Made by a program: the position numbers and the translations under genes. The notes beneath the pieces are model-generated. The model was given only the letters and a program-made list of their open reading frames with translations. It did not search any database and was not told the origin of the DNA. Shown in pieces: positions 16,285-23,682 of a stretch of 29,304 nt of DNA. The DNA is taken from assembly GCA_016780665.1 (NCBI GenBank), contig JADHLM010000006.1:1-29304 (forward strand), read 5' to 3'. Positions within the stretch are counted from its first letter, which is position 1; the number at the start of each line of letters is the position of its first letter. The stretch is from Hyphomicrobiales bacterium (GTDB lineage: Bacteria; Pseudomonadota; Alphaproteobacteria; Rhizobiales; TMED25).

Positions 16285-16410
16285 ATGGAACCAGACATCA
16301 CAAAAAGTATTGTTAGAGAGTACCGGAGAGAGAAAAGGCGAGCATTTCATGTTAAAAAGAGAAAAGGCAGAATAGACAATAGAACAGGAAAACCTGGGAA
16401 AAAAAAGTAG
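16285..16410 (+). CDS. Very small, highly basic protein of unknown function
   Basis: A 41-codon ORF beginning MEPDITKSIV. It contains 17 Lys/Arg plus one His and only five acidic residues; the middle is dense in RR/KK pairs and the end is GKPGKKK. AAGGA lies 7 bases before the ATG, a good ribosome site. It follows the SDR gene by 22 bp on the same strand, so it is probably in the same transcript and under the same ECF-like promoter. The composition suggests binding to nucleic acid, ribosome or anionic lipid, but I recognise no family. The good ribosome site and biased composition support a real gene; length alone does not. Confidence 0.6.
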   Translation: MEPDITKSIVREYRREKRRAFHVKKRKGRIDNRTGKPGKKK

Positions 16411-16438
16411 TTCAGCCTACCAATATTATAAATAAAAA

Positions 16439-16510
16439 AACTTATCAACTAGAGCTAACGATATTGTTGAAATACGCTTATACCGATCAGGGTAAGTTTG
16501 GAGATAAGTT
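16439..16510. repeat. Inverted repeat between converging genes
   Basis: AACTTATC (16439-16446) and GATAAGTT (16503-16510) are perfect 8-bp arms around 56 bases that include a further near-palindrome (AACGATATTGTT). It lies in the 145-bp gap between the small basic ORF and the convergent membrane-protein gene. It has no T-run suited to a plain intrinsic terminator. It may be a structured 3' end or chance. Confidence 0.3.
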
Positions 16511-16555
16511 GGGCATGATTACTAATGTTTGTATTTTCCTACTTGATTCCTACTA

Positions 16556-16915
16556 TTACTCGTGTTCTCCACCCGGATCTCTTTTGTCTAGCTTGATCTT
16601 AACACCATTAGACCAAATGTAATTTCTTGTCCTGTTAACAGAATGGTATCCATTTAAAAAACTATATGGTGAATTCTCAGCAATATCAAATGTCGTAACG
16701 GTTACTATGATAGCTGCTAAGAGCGTTGTATGAGCAATTGCACTAATACCAAAGGCAAAAACACTTTCAACAATCATTAGGCCAAATACAATGCTCCACA
16801 TAAAAGCGAGCACTTGCATTATCATGTGTTGTACATGTAAGTCTGGTATGTTTTTTAGGGGATTGTGCCTTGCATCCATCACGCCATTCCATGTGTTGTA
16901 AATATATTCTCTCAT
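16556..16915 (-). CDS. Small two-helix membrane protein, unknown
   Basis: A 119-aa protein with no family I can name. A polar N-terminus (MREYIYNTWNGVMDARHNP) is followed by two adjacent hydrophobic segments (about 32-54 and 58-76), then a polar C-terminal tail with FLNGYHSVNRTRNYIWSNGVKIKLDKRDPGGEHE. The tail is basic then acidic. A ribosome site AGAGGT lies just before the ATG. It is alone on its strand and is preceded by an unusually long 303-bp non-coding region with an inverted repeat and an EcfG-like promoter. This suggests individual regulation. No function is proposed. Confidence 0.72.
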   Translation of the reverse strand: MREYIYNTWNGVMDARHNPLKNIPDLHVQHMIMQVLAFMWSIVFGLMIVESVFAFGISAIAHTTLLAAIIVTVTTFDIAENSPYSFLNGYHSVNRTRNYIWSNGVKIKLDKRDPGGEHE

Positions 16916-17058
16916 TTTAATACCTCTTAAATCATTATATTTATATGTGCAGATTCAAATCTGCCATGTTTGTAAGTAAATATTTCTTATTATTTTGTGT
17001 GAAACTAATGAAAACCTTACCACACAATTTTTGAATTTTAACTAATTTACAATGTTAT

Positions 17059-17084
17059 AACGAACGTTTACACATCTTGGTTCA
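17059..17084 (-). promoter_or_regulatory. EcfG-like promoter upstream of the unknown membrane protein
   Basis: On the minus strand, TGAACC (17084-17079), 16 bp, CGTT (17062-17059). The general-stress sigma factor EcfG of alphaproteobacteria reads GGAACC - 16/17 bp - CGTT, so one base differs. It would leave a leader of about 135 bases containing the 16949-16964 inverted repeat. It also resembles a degenerate version of the window's RpoE sites, so the sigma factor is uncertain. Confidence 0.3.
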
Positions 17085-17183
17085 CTATAGTTTTATAGTT
17101 TAACCATTCCAGAGGTAGCGAACACCTCAAATTATAGAAACTCCTAGATATTGTCAGATTATACCCATACTGATTATAGCAGA

Positions 17184-17212
17184 TTGCGCACATGTTACTG
17201 CAGTGATATAAT
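17184..17212 (+). promoter_or_regulatory. Promoter implying a leaderless transcript
   Basis: A perfect TATAAT (17207-17212) ends six bases before the ATG at 17219. TTGCGC lies 17 bp upstream as a weak -35 (3/6). Transcription normally starts about seven bases after the -10 box, which is the A of the ATG. No Shine-Dalgarno site precedes the gene. This fits a leaderless mRNA. Confidence 0.45.
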
Positions 17213-17218
17213 ACTTCT

Positions 17219-18247
17219 ATGGCATTGAAAGGTAAAAAGATCGTAATTTTGGGAACTGGAGCGAATGGGTCTTGCGCAGCCGCCGACATCACAGCAGCTG
17301 GTTACGATGTGACACTGATTGATCAGTGGCCTGATCATGTTAATGCAATGAATAAAGATGGGTTAACCATTAATCTCCCAAATGAAACAAGAAATGTCCC
17401 CGTTAAAGCTAAGCACTTATGTTATCTGGCTGAATTTAATCATAAATTTGATTATGTTTTTTTATTTGTAAAAGCCTATGATACACAATGGATAACAAAA
17501 TTAATCGAACCATATTTGGCATCTGATGGAATTTTAGTTGGTGTTCAAAACGCTATGACTGCAGAGAGAATCTCTTCGATTGTGGGACCTGAGAGAACAA
17601 TTGCATGTGTTGTTGAATGCTCATCAGAATTATTCACTCCAGGAATTATTCAAAGAGATACGATAAATGAAAAAACTTGGTTTGGTATTGGTACAAATAC
17701 AGAAGTGATGAAAAATAGATTAGATGAAATAAAAGAAATACTCTCATCAGTTGGCAAAGTTAATATTGTAGAAGATATCATTTCAGCAAAATGGATGAAA
17801 CTAATCATTAACGCAATGTGTATGGGACCCTTCGCAATGTTAGGGTCGAATCTTTATGAAGGTTTTAAGATACCAAAAATGAAAGAAGCGGTTATGAAAA
17901 TTGGAACAGAAGCTCTAAGTGTTGGACAAAAACATGGCTATAAGATAGTCCCCATATTCGGCTTATCAGAAGAACAAATTAACAATTCTAATAACCCAAT
18001 TGAGCTGATGTTGGATAAATTAATTAAGGATATTGGTCCAAATGCAAGAGACGCAGTATTCCATGATCATCTCAAAGGTAGATATAGTGAAGTAGATGAA
18101 ATTAACGGTTTGGTCTCTGATTTAGGCAGAGAGTATGGAATTGATACGCCCATAAATACTGAAATTGTAAATGTGACTAAAGATATCCATTTAGGTAAAT
18201 TATCTCCATCTCTTGATAATTTGAACTTCTTAACAAAGCATCTCTAA
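17219..18247 (+). CDS. Ketopantoate reductase family protein (PanE/ApbA-like)
   Basis: NADP-dependent 2-dehydropantoate reductase-like enzyme, 342 aa. The Rossmann motif GTGANG (12-17) is followed by FVKAYDT, a VQNAM segment (109-113) and SAKWMKLIINA, whose K194 matches the catalytic lysine in E. coli PanE. The C-terminal helical domain is present. True PanE makes pantoate for coenzyme A, but this family has many paralogues acting on other 2-oxo acids. No pantothenate genes are nearby, so panE is not assigned. The gene is probably leaderless. Its stop overlaps by 4 bases the stop of the convergent oxidoreductase gene. Confidence 0.85.
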   Translation: MALKGKKIVILGTGANGSCAAADITAAGYDVTLIDQWPDHVNAMNKDGLTINLPNETRNVPVKAKHLCYLAEFNHKFDYVFLFVKAYDTQWITKLIEPYLASDGILVGVQNAMTAERISSIVGPERTIACVVECSSELFTPGIIQRDTINEKTWFGIGTNTEVMKNRLDEIKEILSSVGKVNIVEDIISAKWMKLIINAMCMGPFAMLGSNLYEGFKIPKMKEAVMKIGTEALSVGQKHGYKIVPIFGLSEEQINNSNNPIELMLDKLIKDIGPNARDAVFHDHLKGRYSEVDEINGLVSDLGREYGIDTPINTEIVNVTKDIHLGKLSPSLDNLNFLTKHL

Positions 18248-19230
18248 ACCTTCATTACAATCTGTCCAACTGTTTTCCTCGCCTCAGCATCTTTATGGAC
18301 TGTCACAATATCATCAAGATGATAATCCATATTTAAACTGAGCTTAATGCTTCCGTTTTTTATCATTTCAAAAACACTTTGAGCACTCTTTCTAGCAATT
18401 TCTGGCGAGGTCATATAATTAACCATTGTTGCTCTATGTATGTATGCTGAATTTTTAACCCCATCCTTTGCAACATCATATAAAGGAGGATTGCCTGAAG
18501 CACTTCCATAACTAACAACCAGACCCAATTTTCTAACTGAAGCCAATGAAATATCCCAAGTTGTCTTACCTATTGAGTCATAAACAACATCAACCCCTTT
18601 ACCATCAGTAATTGCCATAACTTCATTTACTATGTCATGATCCTGCATGTTAAAAACATTTTTGTATCCTGACTTCAGAGCAAATTCTTCTTTGTCTTTG
18701 GACCCAACTATTCCAATTGCAAAGGCTCCCAGAGAATTTGCCCACTGACCTGCAATCTGACCAACTCCCCCCGCAGCAGCATTAAATAATATTGAATCTC
18801 CCTTTTGTAGTTTATGAGTCCTGTTAAAGAGATATTCTACAGTCCTGCCCTTCGTTAATATAGCAGCTGCAATTTCTAAACCCATCCAATCTGGAACTTT
18901 GATTAAATCATTTGCATTCATAAGACGTGAATAGGAATATGAGCCAAGTCCACTCCCACTTCCCGCATATGCAACCCGGTCACCAATGGAAAAATCTATA
19001 ACTTTTGAGCCAACCTCTACAACTACCCCAGCACCCTCTGTTCCCAACCTACAGGGCTTTGGAGGTGATGGATAAATACCGGATCGATGATAAGTGTCAA
19101 CCATATTAAAGCCAACAAATTCATGTTTTACTAGAACTTGGTTATCAATTGGATTTGGAAGATCAACATCTTCCCACACCATTTGATCTGCAGCACCACT
19201 TTGGTATAATACTATAGCTCTTGTTTTCAT
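18244..19230 (-). CDS. Quinone-oxidoreductase-like MDR enzyme
   Basis: Medium-chain dehydrogenase/reductase of the zinc-free NADPH:quinone oxidoreductase type, 328 aa. An N-terminal GroES-like domain contains RLGTEGAGVVVEVG and GDRVAYAG. The nucleotide-binding domain has AAAGGVGQIAGQWANSLGA (151-169) and DVVYDSIGKTTW. The structural zinc cysteines and catalytic zinc ligands of alcohol dehydrogenases are absent. Relatives reduce quinones and reactive carbonyls, but the substrate here is unknown. A strong AGGGAG ribosome site is eight bases before the ATG. It is divergent from rplU. Confidence 0.88.
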   Translation of the reverse strand: MKTRAIVLYQSGAADQMVWEDVDLPNPIDNQVLVKHEFVGFNMVDTYHRSGIYPSPPKPCRLGTEGAGVVVEVGSKVIDFSIGDRVAYAGSGSGLGSYSYSRLMNANDLIKVPDWMGLEIAAAILTKGRTVEYLFNRTHKLQKGDSILFNAAAGGVGQIAGQWANSLGAFAIGIVGSKDKEEFALKSGYKNVFNMQDHDIVNEVMAITDGKGVDVVYDSIGKTTWDISLASVRKLGLVVSYGSASGNPPLYDVAKDGVKNSAYIHRATMVNYMTSPEIARKSAQSVFEMIKNGSIKLSLNMDYHLDDIVTVHKDAEARKTVGQIVMKV

Positions 19231-19309
19231 TTTCAGTTCTCCCTAATATTCAGGTATTTCAAATAAACTCATAGGGTAGCAAGTTTTTTTTATATTTAAC
19301 AAAGAAAAG

Positions 19310-19340
19310 TTGACTTACACTATTTAAAATATTAAATAAT
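19310..19340 (+). promoter_or_regulatory. Possible promoter for the rplU block
   Basis: TTGACT (19310-19315) matches the -35 consensus at 5/6 positions. Candidate -10 boxes are TAAATA after 17 bp (3/6) or AATAAT after 19 bp (5/6). The leader before the rplU ATG at 19394 would be about 50 bases. The -35 is clear; the -10 is not. Confidence 0.4.
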
Positions 19341-19393
19341 GTTATTGATTTAAAAAAACTATCGATAACATAACATAAATTGAAAGAACTCAC

Positions 19394-19885
19394 ATGACTG
19401 CGGTTATAAAAACAGGTGGGAAGCAATACTCTGTAAATAAAGACGATATCATTATTGTAGAAAAACTTCCTGATGAAAAAGGAAATACTATTACATTCAA
19501 TGAAGTCCTTATGATCACCGAAGGGGATAAAACCATTATTGGTACCCCACTTATTGAAAATGCTACTGTGACTGCAGAAGTAGTTGAACAAGACAGAGCA
19601 AAAAAGATTATTGTTTTCAAAAAGAGAAGACGACAAAACTCTAGAAGAACAATTGGTCATCGGCAGTTCCAAACAAAACTGAAAATATTAGATATCTCTG
19701 CTACTGGTAAGAAGAAACCTGAAAAGGTAGCGGCTCCAAAAGCAGAAAAAGTAGTTAAAACTGAAGTAAAAAAAGAAGCTTCCAAAAAAACTCCAGCTAA
19801 AAAAGCAGCTCCAAAAGCCGCTGTAGCTGAAAAGAAAGCTCCAGCAAAAAAAGCACCTACAAAAAAAGCTACAAAAAAAGATTAA
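19394..19885 (+). CDS. rplU: 50S ribosomal protein L21 with basic C-terminal tail
   Basis: The first 103 or so residues are a normal L21: AVIKTGGKQYSV at the start, then IVFKKRRRQNSRRTIGHRQ, the 23S rRNA-binding part, ending LKILDIS. The remaining 60 residues are a Lys/Ala/Pro-rich low-complexity tail with repeated KKAPAKKA-like units and no predicted fold. Such tails occur on L21 of several alphaproteobacteria. First gene of the block, 39 bp before rpmA, with GAAAG upstream of the ATG. Confidence 0.97.
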   Translation: MTAVIKTGGKQYSVNKDDIIIVEKLPDEKGNTITFNEVLMITEGDKTIIGTPLIENATVTAEVVEQDRAKKIIVFKKRRRQNSRRTIGHRQFQTKLKILDISATGKKKPEKVAAPKAEKVVKTEVKKEASKKTPAKKAAPKAAVAEKKAPAKKAPTKKATKKD

Positions 19886-19924
19886 TTAATAGTATAGATT
19901 TAAGAATATTTAAAAGAGGAAATC

Positions 19925-20182
19925 ATGGCACATAAAAAAGCAGGCGGATCATCGAAGAACGGACGCGACTCAGCTGGTAGAAGATTAGGTGTAAAAAAGT
20001 TCGGAGGTGAACAAGTGATTCCTGGTAATATTATTATAAGACAAAGAGGAACTACATGGCACCCCGGTGAAAATGTTGGAATGGGAAAAGATCATACAAT
20101 TTTTGCAACCAAAACCGGTGCTGTGAAATTCACAGATAAGAGAAATGGTCGAAGAACCATTAATGTTATTGAAGCAAACTAA
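19925..20182 (+). CDS. rpmA: 50S ribosomal protein L27
   Basis: An 85-aa L27 beginning MAHKKAGGSSKNGRDS, whose N-terminus reaches the peptidyl-transferase centre. It continues with RRLGVKKFGGE and GNIIIRQRGTTWHPG. The start carries no Firmicutes-type cleavable leader. GAGGA lies before the ATG. It follows rplU and precedes obgE by 80 bp, without the acetyltransferase gene that often sits between rpmA and obgE in alphaproteobacteria. Confidence 0.98.
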   Translation: MAHKKAGGSSKNGRDSAGRRLGVKKFGGEQVIPGNIIIRQRGTTWHPGENVGMGKDHTIFATKTGAVKFTDKRNGRRTINVIEAN

Positions 20183-20262
20183 GCACAGACTCTTTTTTAA
20201 AACCCATATTACAATTAAATTGATTTGATACCTTTATCTATAAATAATGGTAAGATATTGTT

Positions 20263-21288
20263 ATGAAATTTTTAGATGAAGCAAAAATACATATAAAAGC
20301 AGGCGGTGGTGGCAACGGTGCTGTTAGTTTCAGACGTGAAAAATATATTGAATATGGTGGTCCTGATGGTGGGGATGGTGGAAATGGTGGAAATGTATAT
20401 ATAAGAGCCGTTGATGGGCTGAATACCCTCATTGATTATAGATTTCGTCAACATTTCAAAGCCGAGAGAGGAAAAGATGGTGCTGGGAAAAACAAGACAG
20501 GACATGGTGGTAAAGATCTTACCCTTCCTGTACCTCTAGGAACTCAAATTTATGATGAGTTAAAAGAAGAAATTATTGCCGACCTTACAGAAGTTGACCA
20601 AGTATTTATGATTGCGTCTGGTGGAAGTGGAGGATTTGGTAATACTAGATTTAAATCCTCAACGAATAGAGCACCTAGGAATGCCAATAAAGGAACACCA
20701 GGTGAAGAAATTACAATCTGGTTAAGAATGAAACTGATAGCAGATTGTGGAATCATTGGGTTACCTAATGCTGGAAAATCGACACTATTAAGTAAGATCA
20801 GCCACGCAAATCCAAAAGTATCTGATTATCCATTTACGACCTTAAACCCTGTTCTCGGAGTAGTATATCATCATGATGAAAATTTTGTAATAGCTGACAT
20901 ACCAGGATTAATTGAAGGAGCACATACTGGCACTGGTTTGGGTCATAAATTTTTATCTCATATTGAAAGATGTCCAATACTAATTCATCTAATCTCACTA
21001 GAGGAAATTGACCTATATAAAACATATAAAATTGTTAGGGAAGAGATCAAGCAATATGGAAATGATATTTATGAAAAACCAGAGATAATTATTTTAAATA
21101 AACTCGATTTATTTGATGAAGAAGAGATTCAAGAAAAAATTAATGATTTTAGTGATAAACTTGGAAAAAAAGTCCTGGTGATATCTGCAGAAGAAAATAT
21201 CGGAATTGATAGCTTCAAAGATGTACTAACAAATTTTATTGGCAATAAAAAAAATGAAGAGATAAAGAAAGAGAAATGGCTACCCTAG
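20263..21288 (+). CDS. obgE: Obg-family GTPase
   Basis: Ribosome-associated GTPase of 341 aa acting in 50S maturation and stress control. The N-terminal Obg fold is glycine-rich (GGGGNGAVSFRREKYIEYGG, then GGDGGNGGNV). The G domain has G1 GLPNAGKS (166-173), the switch I region YPFTTLNP, G3 DIPG (212-215) and G4 NKLD. No extended C-terminal OCT domain is present, which is normal for this class. No clear Shine-Dalgarno site is seen, and a TAAGAT box ends six bases before the ATG. The 3' end overlaps proB by 13 bases. Confidence 0.97.
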   Translation: MKFLDEAKIHIKAGGGGNGAVSFRREKYIEYGGPDGGDGGNGGNVYIRAVDGLNTLIDYRFRQHFKAERGKDGAGKNKTGHGGKDLTLPVPLGTQIYDELKEEIIADLTEVDQVFMIASGGSGGFGNTRFKSSTNRAPRNANKGTPGEEITIWLRMKLIADCGIIGLPNAGKSTLLSKISHANPKVSDYPFTTLNPVLGVVYHHDENFVIADIPGLIEGAHTGTGLGHKFLSHIERCPILIHLISLEEIDLYKTYKIVREEIKQYGNDIYEKPEIIILNKLDLFDEEEIQEKINDFSDKLGKKVLVISAEENIGIDSFKDVLTNFIGNKKNEEIKKEKWLP

Positions 21289-22406
21289 AACAAATTAAAG
21301 GTTATAAAAATATTGTCATTAAAATTGGTTCAAGTCTCATCGTAGACGAAACAGGATCAGTTCGAACAGAATGGCTAAGAAGTCTTGTAAGGGATATTTC
21401 AGAACTAAAAAAAAATTCGACAAATATAATAATTGTCACATCCGGAGCAATTGCACTCGGAAAAAAAATCCTTAATCTAAAGAAAAATGAGAAATTAAAA
21501 TTAGACATGGCTCAAGGGACAGCGGCTGTTGGTCAAATCGAATTAATTAGCGCTATAAAGAATGCATTCTCAGAAGAAAATATTAAAGTTGCTCAACTTC
21601 TGCTTACAATCGAAGATACTGAGAGAAGAAGAAGATATCTCAATGCAAGAAACACTATCTCAATGTTAATTGATAATGGTGTTGTTCCAATAATAAATGA
21701 GAATGATACCGTTGCCACTTCAGAAATACGTTATGGTGACAATGACAGACTTGCTGCACGAGTTACGACAATGGCAAGTTTTGATTGTTTAATTATCTTA
21801 TCTGATGTAAATGGCATCTACACGTTACCTCCTGATAACGCAAATGCTGTTCACATACCAGAGATAACAAATATTACAAAAGAGATTCAAAGTATGGCAA
21901 AAACTACGAAAAATGATTATGGATCGGGAGGCATGATCACAAAAATTGAAGCTGCACGCATTGCAATGGATGGTGGTGCAAATATGATTATAGCCAGTGG
22001 AAAAGAACAAAATCCTATAAAAGCATTAATGAATGGTGGGAAAAACTCACATTTCATCGCAAAAATATCGCCACATTTAGCAAGGAAGAAATGGATATCA
22101 GGAATGCTAACACCTAATGGAAAAATTTATATAGATGATGGAGCTAAAGCGGCACTTTTTAAAGGAAGAAGTCTTCTTCCTGCTGGAATTGTTAATGCTG
22201 AAGGTAATTTCGAAAGAGGAGATGCAATAATTATATTTGATAAAGACCAAAACGAGATTGCAAGAGGCCTATCAGCTTATTCAATAGGTGATACATTAAG
22301 TATTAAAGGAAAAAACTCAGAAGAAATTGAGCAGATTCTTGGGTATAGAGGTAGGACAGCTCTGGTTCATAGAGATGATTTAGTAATTTCGGATACAGGC
22401 AATTAA
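21276..22406 (+). CDS. proB: Glutamate 5-kinase
   Basis: First enzyme of proline biosynthesis, phosphorylating glutamate to glutamyl-5-phosphate. At 376 aa it has the amino-acid kinase domain (VIKIGSSLI, VTSGAIALG, PIINENDTVA, YGDNDRLAARV, YGSGGMITKIEAA) followed by a C-terminal PUA domain (about 275-370). The start lies inside the end of obgE (13-base overlap), so translation is probably coupled. proA follows 2 bp after its stop. Confidence 0.97.
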   Translation: MATLEQIKGYKNIVIKIGSSLIVDETGSVRTEWLRSLVRDISELKKNSTNIIIVTSGAIALGKKILNLKKNEKLKLDMAQGTAAVGQIELISAIKNAFSEENIKVAQLLLTIEDTERRRRYLNARNTISMLIDNGVVPIINENDTVATSEIRYGDNDRLAARVTTMASFDCLIILSDVNGIYTLPPDNANAVHIPEITNITKEIQSMAKTTKNDYGSGGMITKIEAARIAMDGGANMIIASGKEQNPIKALMNGGKNSHFIAKISPHLARKKWISGMLTPNGKIYIDDGAKAALFKGRSLLPAGIVNAEGNFERGDAIIIFDKDQNEIARGLSAYSIGDTLSIKGKNSEEIEQILGYRGRTALVHRDDLVISDTGN

Positions 22407-22408
22407 AA

Positions 22409-23674
22409 ATGGTACAAAATATTACTGAAATAATGAATGATATTGGCTTAAAAGCTAGTTTAGCAAACACTAAGCTATCAACAGCATCAAATGAAGAAAA
22501 AAATGTTGCGCTCAATTCCATGGCCGATCAGATTGAAAAAGATCAATCCATGATCTTATTAGAAAATAAGAGAGATATTGAGTTAGCCAAATCTAATAAT
22601 ATTTCGAGCGCAATGATTGATAGATTATCTCTAGATGAAACAGGTATTAAAAATATTGCCTCTAGTATACGCAATGTTGCCAAACTTAACGACCCAGTTG
22701 GGCGAGTATTAGATAGCTGGGATAGACCAAATGGACTCATTATAAAAAGAGTTAGTATACCAATTGGGGTTATCGGGATAATTTATGAAGCAAGACCAAA
22801 TGTCACTGCAGATGCAGCAAGTTTGTGCCTAAAATCTGGTAATGCATCTATACTGAGAAGTGGCTCTGATAGTTTTCACTCAAGTTTTGCTATATACGAG
22901 TCAATTAAAAACGGACTTAAAACAACTTCCCTTGATGATAATTCAATCCAATTTGTTCCGACGAAAGACAGGGAAGCTGTAGGGTTAATGCTTGGTGGAT
23001 TAAACTCTAATATAGATGTGATTGTACCAAGAGGAGGAAAAAGTCTCGTTTCAAGGGTTCAAAATGAAGCAAAAGTTCCTGTATTTGGTCATTTAGAAGG
23101 CATCTGCCATGTCTATGTTAATGCGGATGCTGATATCGAAAAAGCAATAGATGTTACTGCAAATGCTAAAATGAGACGTACATCTATTTGCGGCGCTGCA
23201 GAGACATTACTGATAGATAAATCAATCTACAAAGAATACTTGCCAAAGATATTAGCAAAACTTGATAGCCTTGGTTGTGAAGTCAGAGGGGATCAATATG
23301 TGAATGGCTTATTTGCTGATGCAAAAGATATTTCAGAAGAAGACTGGTCGACTGAATATCTTGATGCAATCATTTCAGTTAAAGTTGTCGAAAACATTGA
23401 TGAGGCAATATCTCATATAAAGAAATATGGAACTGGGCATACAGAAGCAATTATTACAGAAAATGAGAATTCAGCAGAATATTTTTTCAAACATGTTGAT
23501 AGCTCAATAATATTATTAAATGCATCTACGCAATTTGCAGATGGTGGAGAATTCGGTTTTGGCGCTGAAATTGGTATATCAACAGGTAGAATGCATGCAA
23601 GAGGACCTATTGGACTTGAGCAGCTAACTACATTTAAATATATTGTATATGGCAATGGGCAAATCAGACCTTAA
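22409..23674 (+). CDS. proA: Glutamate-5-semialdehyde dehydrogenase
   Basis: Second proline step, NADPH-dependent reduction of glutamyl-5-phosphate to the semialdehyde. At 421 aa it is full length. The catalytic cysteine is C261 in RRTSICGAAETLL. Upstream are IGVIGIIYEARPNVTADAA and the nucleotide-binding region LKSGNASILRSGSDS; the end has GEFGFGAEIGISTGRMHARGP. It follows proB immediately and precedes nadD by 8 bp. A plain ALDH-superfamily reading is excluded by the proB linkage and the family signature. Confidence 0.97.
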   Translation: MVQNITEIMNDIGLKASLANTKLSTASNEEKNVALNSMADQIEKDQSMILLENKRDIELAKSNNISSAMIDRLSLDETGIKNIASSIRNVAKLNDPVGRVLDSWDRPNGLIIKRVSIPIGVIGIIYEARPNVTADAASLCLKSGNASILRSGSDSFHSSFAIYESIKNGLKTTSLDDNSIQFVPTKDREAVGLMLGGLNSNIDVIVPRGGKSLVSRVQNEAKVPVFGHLEGICHVYVNADADIEKAIDVTANAKMRRTSICGAAETLLIDKSIYKEYLPKILAKLDSLGCEVRGDQYVNGLFADAKDISEEDWSTEYLDAIISVKVVENIDEAISHIKKYGTGHTEAIITENENSAEYFFKHVDSSIILLNASTQFADGGEFGFGAEIGISTGRMHARGPIGLEQLTTFKYIVYGNGQIRP

Positions 23675-23682
23675 CTAATTAT

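Larger units (their letters stand above)
16916..17218. other. 303-bp intergenic region, divergent
   Basis: The longest gap in the window, between the divergent unknown membrane protein and the ketopantoate-reductase-like gene. It holds a 7-bp inverted repeat with a 2-base loop (16949-16964, GCAGATT/AATCTGC), an EcfG-like bipartite element on the minus strand (17059-17084), small imperfect hairpins (for example GAGGT/ACCTC near 17114-17130) and a perfect TATAAT at 17207-17212. No tRNA cloverleaf and no convincing small ORF is seen. Confidence 0.6.

Noticed and set aside
16916..17218. Possible tRNA or other standard RNA gene in the largest gap
   Set aside because: No acceptor/T-arm pattern (GTTCRANNC followed by CCA-type end) and no seven-base acceptor pairing could be found on either strand.
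17068..17292. Minus-strand open frame of 74 codons covering the start of the PanE-like gene
   Set aside because: It overlaps the well-supported plus-strand start and the TATAAT promoter, starts inside the conserved Rossmann motif region, and has no family features.
18197..18222. 8-bp inverted repeat AAATTATC / GATAATTT near the end of the PanE-like gene
   Set aside because: The stem is almost all A-T with a 10-base loop and no following T-run; such repeats are expected by chance in this composition.
19259..19672. Open frame of 137 codons antisense to rplU and its leader
   Set aside because: It lies opposite a clear L21 gene, has no ribosome site or recognisable family, and its composition is that of a reverse-complement shadow.
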